Shown here piece by piece: positions 1-10,682 of a stretch of DNA of 64,000 nucleotides. Below the pieces are notes generated by a model. The model was not told the origin of the DNA. It was given only the letters and a program-made list of their open reading frames with translations, and did not search any database. Source of the stretch: Eledone cirrhosa (Eukaryota; Mollusca; Cephalopoda; Octopoda; Eledonidae); contig OZ024743.1 in NCBI GenBank assembly GCA_964016885.1, positions 186,682,040 to 186,746,039 of the forward strand. Direction: 5' to 3'. Position numbers and translations under genes: made by a program. Numbering within the stretch: position 1 is the stretch's first letter; each line of letters begins with the position of its first letter.

Positions 1-296
1 GGTTTAATAAGACTAATCAGCCTGGTACTAACAGATTAATAAACCATTATTCATGTTCATACTGAAACAGTCATGTGGGTAGCAATATCATATGCAGGAG
101 ATGATTCCCTCTAATTAATAACTAGATTAACCCTTTTGTTACTATATTTCTAATGAAAAACAGTATTTATGAAAAAAAATCAAATATTTTCAGGGATTTA
201 GAAATATAATTATTTTAAAGTTTTTTTTTTGAATATAACTTAACAAAGGTTCTTACATAAAATTATAATGAAAACATTTTAGATAAATATAAACAG

Positions 297-533
297 TCCA
301 CCTGTAAGGTGGTTTTAGTGGTGCCATGACAAAAGATCCCAGTTCATGTTGTTACCTGGTTGGCATTAGGAAGAGTATCAAGCTGTAGAAACTCAAAATG
401 GAGTACATGAGCACGATGTAGTCACCTGACTTGTCTAACTGTATAATGTGACAACCCATCCAGCCTATGCATGGATAAAAAAATAGGCATCAAATGGTGG
501 TGGCAATCACGATGATATGATGATAATAATAAA
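297..533 (+). mobile_element. B-type repeat (SINE/LINE 3' tail), decayed
   Basis: It begins with the GTCCACCTGTAAGGTGG unit of the zinc-finger LINE 3' UTR family. It continues through a CATTAGGAAG..TATCAAGCTGTAGAAA block and a GTCACCTGACTTGTCTAAC block, and ends in a GATGATATGATGATAATAAT tail. No tRNA-like head is visible. It is probably a 5'-truncated retroposed tail, and is moderately diverged from the copies at 10283-10673 and 23918-24219. Confidence 0.6.
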
Positions 534-657
534 TACTTTAAGATAAATATCTTAGGATAGTATCACAAGAGGATATTGCAGGTAGTTATGTATGTATGTA
601 TGTATGGTCCCGTAACTCCTGATATAGTCGTAGGGGCACCATATGTCAATACAGCAT

Positions 658-917
658 TTCTTGAGCACTTTTACAGACTGGCGGAGCCCATCCTTTTCCA
701 GGCCTGAGTACAGAGAAAGATAGAAAGTAAGAGAGGAAATGAGAAAGAGATATAGAGGAAGAATCGACACCAGTACTAGACTTGTACTTTTTTTTATCGA
801 CCTCGAAAGGATGAAAGGCAAAGTTGACCTCAGCAGGATTTGAACTCAGAGAGCCAGAACGAATACCATAAAGCATTTTATCTGACGTTCTAATGACTCT
901 GCCAATTTGCCACCTTA
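658..917 (-). mobile_element. SINE A (tRNA-derived), long 3' variant
   Basis: On the minus strand it has a tRNA-like head with A-box-like TTGGCAGAGTCATTAGAAC and B-box TGAGTTCAAATCC. The core CTTTGCCTTTCATCCTTTCG follows, and the 3' end is CAGGCCTGGAAAAGGATGGG. This 3' end differs from the CCTTGTGCC..AGTAGAAACAATTATT variant seen elsewhere in the window. RNA polymerase III boxes are recognisable but diverged, so it is an inactive insertion. Confidence 0.7.
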
Positions 918-942
918 TATAGTTAGGTATAAAAAGGGTTAA

Positions 943-1328
943 ACAGCAAGACAACAACATTGGATTTATTTTCTATAGTTAACACAATAAAATTGAGATG
1001 AAATTGTTATCTTCTTGTTTTCATGAAAATATCTAAACATGGGTGGACATTGAAATTGTTTTATATGCCTCAAGGACCATTGATTTTTAATTGATATTTA
1101 CCAGACTAAAATTGATAATTGTTTTCTTTATTTTTTCTTGAATTTTGTAAAAGAAATAAATGAAAAGCATATTTTTATCATTAACAACAGCATCAATATC
1201 TATTTTGCTATTCAAGGGCTATATGTATACACAATAGACATTTTATAAAGTGAATATATAAAGTGTGCAGAACTGTACAACAAAATTATATAAAAGTGAA
1301 AGATGGGGCAGGAACATTACACAGTAAA
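943..1328. other. AT-rich sequence, nothing recognised
   Basis: I see no coding frame, known repeat or structured RNA between the nested repeats and the first TTAA element. Confidence 0.5.
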
Positions 1329-1502
1329 TTAACTCTTTAGCATTTAAACTGGCTGTAACCAGCTTCTCATACTGATGTTAAGGTATTGTTCTCAAAATAA
1401 ATAAAATCAAAATCTCATAGATTCAATATTATGTGAGATAAAACTTTTCCCATGAAAATACAATAGTATATATATAGAACAATGTAAATGTTAAAGGGTT
1501 AA
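1329..1502 (+). mobile_element. piggyBac-like MITE (TTAA-flanked), copy 1
   Basis: The element is 174 bp and starts TTAACTCTTTAGCATTTAAA and ends GTTAAAGGGTTAA. The ends form a terminal inverted repeat of about 16 bp with TTAA at both borders. TTAA borders followed by CCCTTT-like ends are a known trait of piggyBac-superfamily elements. The interior, with AATCTCATAGATTC and ATTATGTGAGATAA, recurs at 1776-2001 in inverted orientation and at 63818 onward. There is no coding capacity. Confidence 0.6.
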
Positions 1503-1775
1503 GACATTAGCATATTTTAAGTTATACAAATAATAACACAAAGTAATTAGATTGTATAAATCTTAGAGGCAATTATAAAAATATAAATAAAAAATAGGAC
1601 AACCCAGCACTTTAGTTTGATTAAAGCACCCCACACGCTACCTTCTACTCTTACCTAGTAATCCAAAAGTGCCTGTAAGAAATGTTTTGATCACTGGCTG
1701 TAAGGAGCTCTGAATGCTCTGGGCATAATCCTTTAAATGTTTATAGATCACCAATCTTTATCAAAACACTGCCAC

Positions 1776-2001
1776 TTAAATCTTTAACATTTACATTACT
1801 CTATATATACTATCGTATTTTCATGGTAAAGACTTTATTTCACATACTTATCTCACATAATATCGAATCTATGAGATTTTGATATTTATTTTGAGAACAA
1901 TACCTCAATATCAGTATGAGTGGCTGGTTATGGCCAGTTTGAACAGAAATAGGTGAGGGAATTCTGGCTGGGTATGGCTGGTTTAAATGCTAAAGGGTTA
2001 A
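1776..2001 (-). mobile_element. piggyBac-like MITE, copy 2 (longer form)
   Basis: This inverted relative of the element at 1329-1502 has TTAA at 1776-1779 and 1998-2001. It is about 50 bp longer and keeps a GAATTCTGGCTGGGTATGGC segment that copy 1 lacks but the copy at 63818 has. Copy 1 therefore appears internally deleted. Facing copies about 270 bp apart could fold into a long stem in RNA. Confidence 0.6.
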
Positions 2002-2545
2002 GATGTTGCATATTTTATTGTTTCACAGATTAGCTAGAGCTATCTGCAATTGTTATTTCAGGGTCATAAGAAAAGTGCCTATTGTTTGCTTTATCACAGA
2101 TTTATCAGGCAGATCTTTCTCCACCAATTCATGTTTAGCGCCAGTTTATTGGTGATTGCTTAATTCAGTTTTCTACTTATTCTTTCATTTGTCACAATAT
2201 ATGTGTTGTTGTTATCATTAACCTGGTCAATTGAATTGTTGAAAATGATAAAATTAAAATTAAAAAATGACATAAATTAATCTGCAAGTTCCCCCACAGA
2301 TATGAAAAATGAAATATAATAGTTAAAACAGATAAGCAGATGTGGAGTCAATGAGGTTAATAATGGTTTCTATGAATATGTTGAGTAGTAGTTGAAGTAG
2401 TTCTTTTTAAATCATGGCGAAAATGTAAATTCAACTTAGATGCCTCTCAAATTTCAAAGATAAGATATTTGTGTTGGGCCATTTCTTAAAGAGGACTAAA
2501 TATTCTATTGGATCTGGAATTTTCAGTTAGGAAACCTGTTAATAT
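2002..2545. other. AT-rich sequence, nothing recognised
   Basis: No open frame of coding quality and no known repeat was found. Confidence 0.5.
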
Positions 2546-2724
2546 AATAATTATTTCTACTTTAGGCACAAGGCCAGCAATTTGAAGGGGATGGGAAAGT
2601 CACTTAAATCGACTCCAGTGCATTACTGGTGCTTTAATTATTGACCCCATGAAGATAAAAGACAAAGGGATTTGAACTCAGAATGTAAAGGGCCATAACT
2701 CTATATCACTAAGCATGGTGTCCA
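2546..2724 (-). mobile_element. SINE A, short 3' variant, head-truncated
   Basis: On the minus strand it carries a degraded TGAGTTCAAATCC B box, the GGGGTCAATAATTAAAGCACC core and the 3' end CCTTGTGCCTAAAGTAGAAA. The tRNA head stops after the ATGGACACCATGCTTAGTGA region, so the A-box part is missing. It abuts the unidentified repeat at 2725-3010. Confidence 0.65.
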
Positions 2725-3010
2725 TAGTTGTGCCTGAGTGTGCGTGTATCAGCATTATTGGTCCTTTCGTCTGAAGACTGCCCCTCTCCTCCTGCCCTAA
2801 TATGTCCTCTGTCTTGTGGTCCCAGCTGACATGGGGGAGAAAGAATTACCCTGGAGGATGGTGGCAAGAGAGATGTACTGGAACAGCCTCTCCACCTCAT
2901 GGGGCTCGCAGCTGCAGAAAGCCAACTCTGCTCTGATAGCAGTGAGCAGGGATATGGTCTGGAAACCAAGAATACCAGAAGTCTCCACTACTATAGGCTC
3001 AACCACAAAC
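2725..3010 (+). repeat. unidentified dispersed repeat U, copy 1
   Basis: This GC-richer block contains GCCAACTCTGCTCTGATAGC. From about 2815 to 2975 it matches 52160-52328 on the opposite strand. Both copies are open over about 55 codons in the corresponding frame, with the shared peptide core ANSALIA-S-RD. It resembles no family I can name. A fragment of a retrotransposon untranslated region or ORF is most likely, and a retrocopied host transcript is an alternative. Confidence 0.5.
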
Positions 3011-3157
3011 CTATCCAATTATTATGACATATCAATAAAGTTTTAATGAAATTTCAATTGAGCACATGAAGATTTTTGTTGACAATTTAGTGTTAAGTAC
3101 TTTACTGTAGGTAAAAACATTTAACATATGATGCTTTACAAGGAGCAAGTTATGATG

Positions 3158-3383
3158 TTGATCATCATCATTACCGTTTAATGTCCATTTTTTCCATGCT
3201 AGCATGGGTCAAATGGGTTGCCCGCTTGAGGCAAGTTAGGTCAAGTGACCATGTCTTGCTCAAATAGAACTGTTTCTGGCTTGGTTTCTTTGGCTGGATG
3301 CCCTTCCTAATGCAAACCACATTTACAGTGTGTGCTGGGTGTTTTTTTATCATGACTCCTACACGACCACTTTACAGATCCAA
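3158..3383 (-). mobile_element. B-type repeat (LINE/SINE 3' tail)
   Basis: The minus-strand repeat runs from GGTCGTGTAGGAGTCATGAT units through AGGAAGGGCATCCAGCCAAA. It then passes CCATGCTAGCATGG and ends in TAATGATGATGATC. This is the standard B tail with only about one upstream unit and no tRNA head. Confidence 0.7.
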
Positions 3384-6024
3384 ATATCAATAGAATAATA
3401 ATGGTTACATTTATAATTGATTTTGTTTATTACCAAATATGAATAAAGTAATGTGTTAATTCTTGACAGATCTTCTTGCTTAAAGGCATTAGAATGCAAA
3501 TGAGTTTCTTTCAAGTATTTAATTTCTGAAGTTTTGAACAGGTAGTTCTTGGTTTTATATAAGAATATCTATTAAATTGTTTGAAAAAATTCTTAAATTT
3601 AAGAAAGGTTATTATATCACTGAGGAGTCTCATGAAAATCTATAATTGAAATTATACCTAAAAAGGGAATATATTAAAGTAACCTTTTTTTAAATTTATT
3701 ATTAATTTTTTTTATTGATTCCTAGTATTCTCATGAGGGATGAGTAAATTGTATATAGAATGTAGATATGAAATTTTTGTCAGATTTATTTGTTAGGAAA
3801 AATAGTATTTATATCTGTGTATAAAATGTATTTTTTCCTAAATAAATGGGATTGGATATCACCTGCTTTGGGATGTTGATGTGATTTTCATATCTTTTAA
3901 AGGTGCACACTATGCAAGTGGCTTTTAAAAATTATCTTTATATGACTGAACTAAATAAATCTCAAATGTGTTCAATTTAACAAAGATAAAAACATGCCTT
4001 AAATTGATTCATTTGAATTTTTAAAAAAAATACAACAATGCTATAATCTTTATGTGAAAATAGAAATAATTTGTGCATGAAAAAAGAATTAAAAATGAAA
4101 TTTCAAATGAAATGAATTTACTTTTTATTTTTCAGATAATAAAAAGAATAATGTTCAGTGAAATTCTGTTTATATTTCAATAACTTCAAGAATTCTTTTC
4201 TAAATTTTACTATGTCATGTTTATTGCTTGAATTAACATTTTAAGATAAATAATATTAATTAACATCAATAGAGAGAAATGAAAAAAATAGCTAATTTAT
4301 TTCTGCATTGTTAGATATAAAGTTTAAATCATCAGATTGAATCCTCTTATATATAATGAGAGTTTTGATTTTTAACTAAAAGTTTACAAATAATATCTGA
4401 AAATAATTTTCTTATATATAAAAAAAGGAAAAAACATTTTCTAAAAGATTGCTTATAATTTATTTTTAATTTAAGTAATTTGTTTGCAAGCTTTATTCAT
4501 AAACGAAGATAAATATATATAATTACTAGAAATTATAGTTCTAACAAATATGTCTTTGTTTATAACTTGATTTACAGTCAAGGTATAACAATTATTGAGA
4601 AATTAAGTCAACAGTTATTTTAAAACATTTCAATGTATTGCATAACTATAAAGTGAATTAAAATTAACTAATTTTTTGAATTTATAATTTAGTGAAAACA
4701 GAGTCGAAGACAAGTTCTTAGATAGTAAACTCCTTACAGATGACATTTTATGTTATGCATAGAGCCAGATTTATAAAAGGTCTACTTACTTAAGTTTGCA
4801 TACTAGTAAAAATTAGTTTTCATTCAAGAAGTAAAGTCTTTGCTTTTGTCTGGCATGAAAACTATGAGCAATTCCTAACAAATTTGTCTATCTGTGGACC
4901 CATTCCTCATATTTTCAATCAGAAATTTCCTGACAGCTTTTGCAGCAATAAATTGACTTTTTTTCTTACAATTTACTAACTCTGGTGTACCTCCATGTTC
5001 AGTTAAAATTTCTATATTGTTTGTTTTCTATATATATATGACCTTTGTGCTATTAAATTTAATCACACAAAGCTCTACAGATGATATTAATCTTCATTCT
5101 TCTTAACCTAGAGCATACCGGCATCATCTACATACAACCTAGGGACCTCGTGCTAGACACACATTAAATAAATGAAAAGAGATTTTGAAACATCCACAAA
5201 CAGAAGATTTACAATCAAGCATTCTAAAACACTAAAACATACTTACTATACCAAACAAGGAAATTGTATTAAGACACTTAAAATCCTCAACCTTATAACA
5301 AATTTCTGATATCCATTCATTACAATACATTCCTAATATTTCCACAACCACATTTAATGGCATGGTTTCTTCTTCAAAGCCATAACAGTTAATACTCCCT
5401 AATATAGGTGTAATTCTCTTTATATCACTGTTAAAATATCCGAGATGATGTAAGTGTGTAGTTGCTACAAGAATACATTAGATAATGTACCCTCTGTAGA
5501 TTTTGGAAACAAAGACAGTCTGGTCACAGCTCAAATGCTTAATAGATCTGCTCAATCAGAAGTCAAGACTAAATAACAACAACAACAAAAAGAAACAGAA
5601 AATTATGCTGTGAAGTATTAGAAGGCCTAAACGTTCAAACATGACAATTCATCAATTGTTTTTCATCAACATGTAAAGAAGAAAAATAATTTCTCTTATC
5701 TAAAAAGAAGAAAAGAGATTCTCTTCAAGTTCAATACATTTTGGGATTTAGAATTAAGAAGCCAATTCCAAGTGTCTTTCTTTGCATTAAAATAATTCTT
5801 TTATAAGCTCTAATTCATAACTATCTCATTTAAAGTCCTGAGTAATCTTCCTATCTAAGCTGTAGTTAAATCTGTGTAAGATTTCTTTTCAGCTCTAAAC
5901 TTCCAAATCATTATATAACATTGATACATAGCAATGCATTAATTTGCTACACTGAAACAAAGCAGTAGTAAGAGATGAGCTAGAGAAAAGGAAAACAACC
6001 ATTGTACAACCTTCGTATTTATTT
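3384..6024. other. long AT-rich stretch, nothing recognised
   Basis: This region holds no coding-quality open frame on either strand and no SINE, LINE or hairpin that I could recognise. It contains many A and T homopolymer runs and short (TA)n. It looks like unique intergenic or intronic sequence, or very old repeats. Confidence 0.5.
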
Positions 6025-6102
6025 TAGTAATCCTGTCAGGATTTGAACTCAGAACACAGAAGGATTAACTCAATGTGGTAAAGAATTTAGTGAGACATTT
6101 TA
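6025..6102 (-). mobile_element. SINE A fragment
   Basis: On the minus strand it has a B-box-like TGAGTTCAAATCC and the adjoining head region (ATTGAGTTAATCC..). The rest of the element is absent, so this is a short, old fragment. Confidence 0.45.
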
Positions 6103-6252
6103 TTGTTTTCGTTATTTGAATATCTTCAAAATATTCTAAGAATGTATTAGATCTATATCTACTAGACATTGTGTTTCATGTATGTTATACAATGCTTACA
6201 CAGTCATGTTCTTGAAATAATTCTTTTCAGCATTGGAACAAAACAATCTATT

Positions 6253-6421
6253 TGGGATAAGGGGAAAGTCAGTTATATCAACTGAAACTTTACTTTATTG
6301 ACCCCAGAAGGATGAAAAGCAAAGTTGACCTCAGCAGGATTTATACTCATAATGAAGAAAGTGATAACTAAATACCATAAGTTATTTTGTTTGATTCTCT
6401 ACTAATACTGCCAAATGCATC
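6253..6421 (-). mobile_element. SINE A, decayed
   Basis: The minus strand runs from a tRNA-like head (TTGGCAGTATTAGTAGAGAA) through a mutated B box and CTTTGCTTTTCATCCTTCTG. It ends in a GTTGATATAACTGACTTTCC segment. It lacks the terminal CCTTGTGCC block and is truncated at its 3' side. Confidence 0.6.
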
Positions 6422-7090
6422 ATGCTATATCTGATGCCATATTTGTGCTAGAACAACGAAATATGTCCGACGATGACTGATATATCAGCAGTAGAGACAG
6501 GGGTGAGGGGGAACTTCTGATTTTCCAAGCTTCGGATATTTCGTCAGTGGGAATCTTTTTCTTTTTGTAGGTTTTTTTTTGTTTGTTTTCGACAGATCTG
6601 ACATCCAACTCACTCACCAATAACTGCTTTTTTCAAAAACAAAATGGGATGAGTATGGTTGTGACTGAACTACAGCCTCACATTATTGAATAAAAAATCC
6701 TCATTGGATGTGATGAGGGAGATATGTCCCCTTTCATTTCGAATGATTGAAATTCCAAGTGAGAGTCAGTTACACAATGACTATCAACAAGTCCCAAGGT
6801 CAAACACTGCAGGTTGTCAGTCTCCATCTAGAAGAGGATGTTTCTGACATGGTCCATTGTATGTAGGTTGTTCTAGAGTAGGAAGACCCCACAAAATCTC
6901 CATATATGCTCAAAAGAAAAAGGATAAAAACATTGTATATACTAGAATTCTGTAAATGTTTTATAATTTTCGTAGAATACATTCTTTTGTTATTTTGTTT
7001 ATTAATTTCTGTATTTAGATATCCTAAATAAATTTTTTAAATTGTGTTGTGCAATATTTAAATATCTTTTAATATCTTTTATTCTAAGGA
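6422..7090. other. no gene recognised
   Basis: Apart from homopolymer runs I see no repeat that I can name. Short open frames at 6420-6620 and 6800-6982 (-) lack any recognisable domain and overlap SINE or AT-rich sequence. Confidence 0.5.
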
Positions 7091-7231
7091 AAAGAGTTAT
7101 GCCCCTTTCTGATCTGAGTTCAAATCCTGCCGAGGTTAACTTTGCCTTTCATCCTTATGGGGTCGATAAAATAAAGTACTGCACTGGGATAATTGCTGGC
7201 CTTGTGCCAGAAGTAGAAACAATTATTATTA
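7091..7231 (+). mobile_element. SINE A, short 3' variant, 5'-truncated
   Basis: It has the B box TGAGTTCAAATCC, the core CTTTGCCTTTCATCC and GGGGTCGATAAAATAAAGTA. The 3' end is CCTTGTGCCAGAAGTAGAAA followed by CAATTATTATT. The A-box half of the tRNA head is missing. Confidence 0.75.
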
Positions 7232-7708
7232 AAAGATCTGAGGCCATATTCAGTTGATTTAGGTTTATTTAAAACCTGTTATCCAAATTTCGCTGAGGGC
7301 AATCAGTTATTATAATCTGAGCTCTTCAGATGGCAAAACCTATAAAAACAATGAAGTTCCTAAAAAACTTTAAGTTTGGAAAAATCCAGTAACTTCTTTG
7401 AGAAAGATTTTCTTTTCTTGAGGACTGGCCAGACATGTGGTGTTCTTTCTTCAACAGCTGGCCCCTGATGGTCATGATGAATGGCTGATTTAGTAGTGTT
7501 AGTAGTCCACATATGAAGGTCTCAATTTTTATAATAGTAAATATATAAAATTAAACATATATTTATGTATGTGTGTGTCATTCACAACCACCAGTAATTT
7601 TTATTTATGTCCCCTATAAATAATATGAGGGATATAAATATTGCTGCTTAATGGTTTGGTGAACATCAGTAATATGTACCAGAGATTAAAAATAATAAGA
7701 TATGGGTT

Positions 7709-7808
7709 TGCATCAAGAAGGGCATCATCTGACCACAAAAGATCTGCCTTAAAAATGTTTTATGTGAAACATGTCAGTATGGGAAAGCTGATGGTAATGA
7801 TGAAATAA
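7709..7808 (+). repeat. C-type repeat tail
   Basis: It contains CATCAAGAAGGGCATCATCT, then TGCCTTAAAAATGTTTTATG, and ends GGTAATGATGAAATAAAA. The same order of blocks occurs at 15460-15588, 18590-18733 and 54575-54742. This is a second family of GAT-tailed retroposons, related to B in the GGGCATC block. Confidence 0.45.
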
Positions 7809-8449
7809 AAAATAAATTAAGAAAACATCTTTTTTACTTAGAAAGTATTTTTCTACTTGTTTGTATGAAATTGTTTAGCTATTTAATTCATTACTTTGCC
7901 ATTGGAACAGATTTCTAACTAAGGAAAAGTTAATTTAAGAAATAATCATTTTTGGTCATGTTAAGCTGCAAATTTAAATGAACTTCCTCCAGTCAATGAA
8001 ACACATTTCTCTAGTTTATTTAAATTTTTTTTAACAGGATAATTTTTTTTTTTACCAAACTTGAATTTATTTTATACCTGAAGGAACTACCTCTATCATC
8101 AATTCTATTTAGAAGATATTTCTCTGAGCAGATCAATTTCTCTCAACAAAAATTATAATTTGATGAAAAAAAAAATAGGAAAGATCAAACAACAATATAG
8201 TTATTTCTAGAAAAAATATGCCTGCAGATTATATATGTAGTGATTGCATACAATGTGGATTTGTAAATAGATTTACAATTTAATTTAAAAGTAATAGAAA
8301 CAATTAAAGGAAAACATTATGCACTCACACGTACTTATATGTCTAAACATACATAAGTCACGAGTAGATATACACACATTTGTATTCAAATTAACTACCA
8401 CAACACAAGAAAACAAACAAACAATTCACATGACCAGAATGCATGCAAT

Positions 8450-8450
<1 letters not shown>
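7809..8450. other. AT-rich sequence, nothing recognised
   Basis: Long T runs at about 8024 and 8044 and an A run at 8165 are present. No coding or repeat signature was found. Confidence 0.5.
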
Positions 8451-8491
<41 letters not shown>

Positions 8492-8533
8492 TGGTAGAAC
8501 ACTGGAAGCACTCAGTCCATGGGACGAGTTAGG

Positions 8534-8675
8534 TAGAAGTGGTTACACAACAGTTAATTCACCATACCGAGAACAATTGTTTCACCTTAGAAGATCCTCA
8601 GCTCATAATGGGCTGAGGATCTGCTAAGGTGAAACAATTGTTCTCGGTATGGTGAACTAACTGTTGTGTAACCAC

Positions 8676-8680
<5 letters not shown>
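8534..8680. repeat. foldback hairpin element in an (AT)n tract
   Basis: The left arm (8534-8602) and right arm (8612-8680) are 69 nt each and complementary at 67 positions, with a 9-nt spacer. The element sits between (AT)n runs at 8451-8489 and 8679-8708. The arm end near the loop contains AGAAGATCC, which also lies in the loop of the foldback at 21703-21838. It has no coding capacity. As RNA it would form a stable stem of about 69 bp. Confidence 0.85.
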
Positions 8681-8708
<28 letters not shown>

Positions 8709-8711
<3 letters not shown>

Positions 8712-8986
8712 GCATCCCAGAGATCAATTGCAAGAAAGATAAACAGCATAGCAGATCTTGACTATTGGAGTCAATGAGAAAATCTCAAACTCTACTCTCT
8801 CCAACGCCATCATGAGCACTACATCATTTGTATGATGTAGTAAATGCTGTATATGCCTCCAGCAATGATAACTCTTTACTCAAGTAAAAGTGGGCCATGG
8901 TGTCCAAAAACATGACTGAGGTATGAAACATGATTTGAAAGACTTCAGTAGGTGGTGCTATTAAGTTAAACCTAGCCTGAACCAAT
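8709..8986. other. unidentified segment between (TA)n runs
   Basis: This 278-bp segment is bounded on both sides by (TA)n. It includes a small perfect hairpin, ACTACATCA..TGATGTAGT (8818-8841). It has no recognisable frame. It may be a retroelement fragment, because retroelements in this window tend to be bounded in this way. Confidence 0.35.
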
Positions 8987-8999
8987 ATATATATATATA

Positions 9000-10280
9000 C
9001 GACAACTACAGGAGAAGTACCTAGCTAAAAGTAAACCCCTATACTTAGCTTTTGTCGACTTGGAGAAAGCCTTCGACAGAGTTCCCCGTTCCATTATCTG
9101 GTGGGCTCTTAGAAAACTAGGTGTTGATGAATGGCTTGTGAGAGCTATACAAGCCATGTATAAAGAAACAGTCAGCAAGGTTAGAATTAACAACGAATAT
9201 AGTGAAGAGTTTAGCGTAAAAGTTGGTGTTCATCAGGGCTCTGTTCTTAGCCCCCTACTATTTATTATTGCCCTTCAGGCTATAACAGTGGAGTTCAAGA
9301 CCGGCTGCCCATGGGAACTCCTATATGCAGATGATCTAACGCTCATAGCTGAATCAATGGCCGAGCTAGAGAAGAAATTCCAAACATGGAAGCACGGCCT
9401 AGAATCAAAAGGCCTTAAAATTAACCTGGCTAAGACTAAAGTTCTAGTTTGTAGGAAAGAAAATAAGGCGCCGGTCCCTTCCGGGAAATGGCCATGCTCA
9501 GTGTGTAGGAAAGGCGTAGGTAGAAACTCCATTTTATGTCCCAAATGCAAAATATGGGTGCATAAAAGATGTAGTGGGATCACAGGTAAGCTAACTAAGA
9601 ACACAGATTTTACATGTGGCCGGTGCTCTGGTGCAATAAGTAGCAGCAAGTGCCCAAAAAATACTAGCTCTTTCAATTGCGCAGAGGGTTCTATAGAAAT
9701 AGTGGACAGCTTCCGTTACCTGGGTGACAAAATCAGCAGTGGGGGAGGGTGCTCTGAAAGTACAGTAGCTAGAGTCAGAACTGGATGGAAAAAGTTCATA
9801 GAGCTTATACCTCTATTAGCCGCTAAAGGGTTCTCCCTAAAAATGAAAGGCAGGCTGTATGATGCCTGCATACGAACAGCAATGTTGCATGGCAGTGAGA
9901 CCTGGGCATTGTGTGCAGAGGATATACGCCGACTAGAGAGGAACGAAGCTTGCATGCTCCGCTGGATGTGTAATAGTAATATACGCGAACGGCAAAGCAT
10001 AAGTGAACTAAGGGAAAAATTAGAAATAAGAGGGATCAGATGTTGTTTACTCGAGAGAAGGCTACGTTGGTATGGTCACATGATGCGCATGAAAGACGAC
10101 AGCTGTATAAAAAAGTGCAGGGCAATAAAGATAGACGGTAGCCACGGAGTAGGCAGATCCAGAAAAATCTGGGACGACCTGATAAATTCCGACCTCACAC
10201 ACTTACACCTCTCCAAGACAATGTCACTGGACCGAGATCTTTGGCGGTACTCAGTAATAGAGAAGAGCCGCCTTACCTAA
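9000..10280 (+). CDS. non-LTR retrotransposon reverse transcriptase with PHD-like finger, 5'-truncated
   Basis: The open frame of 426 residues has no genuine start. It is open from the (TA)n junction, where RQLQEKYLAKS begins, so it is a 5'-truncated LINE ORF2 lacking the endonuclease and the RT fingers. RT motif A (FVDLEKAFDRVPR) starts at residue 18, the HQGSVLSPLLF motif follows, and YADD is at 109-112. An eight-ligand zinc finger (C4HC3 order, CSVCRKG..CPKC..H..C..C..C) spans residues 166-209. The C-terminal domain carries HGSETWAL and RLRWYGH. The family copies RNA into DNA at a nicked target, most likely in the RTE-like group. The frame has no stops, so the insertion is relatively young. 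The minus-strand open frames here are shadows. Confidence 0.85.
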   Translation, partial: RQLQEKYLAKSKPLYLAFVDLEKAFDRVPRSIIWWALRKLGVDEWLVRAIQAMYKETVSKVRINNEYSEEFSVKVGVHQGSVLSPLLFIIALQAITVEFKTGCPWELLYADDLTLIAESMAELEKKFQTWKHGLESKGLKINLAKTKVLVCRKENKAPVPSGKWPCSVCRKGVGRNSILCPKCKIWVHKRCSGITGKLTKNTDFTCGRCSGAISSSKCPKNTSSFNCAEGSIEIVDSFRYLGDKISSGGGCSESTVARVRTGWKKFIELIPLLAAKGFSLKMKGRLYDACIRTAMLHGSETWALCAEDIRRLERNEACMLRWMCNSNIRERQSISELREKLEIRGIRCCLLERRLRWYGHMMRMKDDSCIKKCRAIKIDGSHGVGRSRKIWDDLINSDLTHLHLSKTMSLDRDLWRYSVIEKSRLT

Positions 10281-10673
10281 ATACAAAGTAAAACCTACTA
10301 CAGTCAGTAGGCATCTCTAACAAAATACACCCCGTCCCACCACCCCCATCTCATCCACACCGCCCCTTTCAATGTAAAGTTATGTTGGTACCACCACAAC
10401 ATCCAGGCCGAAACAAATGAGATCGTGTAGGTGTCACGACAAAAAAACACACAGTCCACACTGTAATGTGGCCGTGTAGGCAACACGGTAAAAACCTCCC
10501 AGCCCCACACTGTAAATGTGGTTGGTGTTAGGAAGGGCTTCCAACTGTAGAAAACCCGCCAGACAGTCGTATGCGAGCAAGACAACCACTCTTGCCTCAA
10601 GTGGGAAAACTCCCGTCCAAACCCATGCAAGCGTGGAACATGGACGTTAAACGATGATGATGATGATGATGAT
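10281..10673 (+). mobile_element. 3' UTR and (GAT)n tail of the LINE at 9000
   Basis: After the stop comes a C-rich segment (CACCCCGTCCCACCACCCCC). Two copies of a roughly 45-bp GTAGGTGTCACGACAAAAA-type unit follow, then GTTGGTGTTAGGAAGGGC, CCCATGCAAGCGTGGAACAT and (GAT)n running into (AT)n. The same 3' UTR occurs on the minus strand at 40107-40486. B-type repeats elsewhere in the window share this tail, so it is probably the recognition region of the LINE reverse transcriptase. Confidence 0.8.
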
Positions 10674-10682
10674 ATATATAGT

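Larger units (their letters stand above)
127..942. mobile_element. possible TTAA-flanked MITE with nested insertions
   Basis: The left end reads TTAACCCTTTTGTTAC (127 on). The right end reads AAAAAGGGTTAA (to 942). The two ends therefore share an 11-bp terminal inverted repeat that includes TTAA, as in piggyBac-type non-autonomous elements. A B-type repeat (297-533) and a SINE A copy (658-917) lie inside and would be later insertions. A sequence similar to the left end recurs at 55854. The pairing of the two ends is inferred and could be chance. Confidence 0.3.

Noticed and set aside
9275..10000. Minus-strand open frames opposite the LINE RT
   Set aside because: They are shadows of the conserved plus-strand coding sequence. 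The same pattern occurs at 22672-23301 and 23341-23787.
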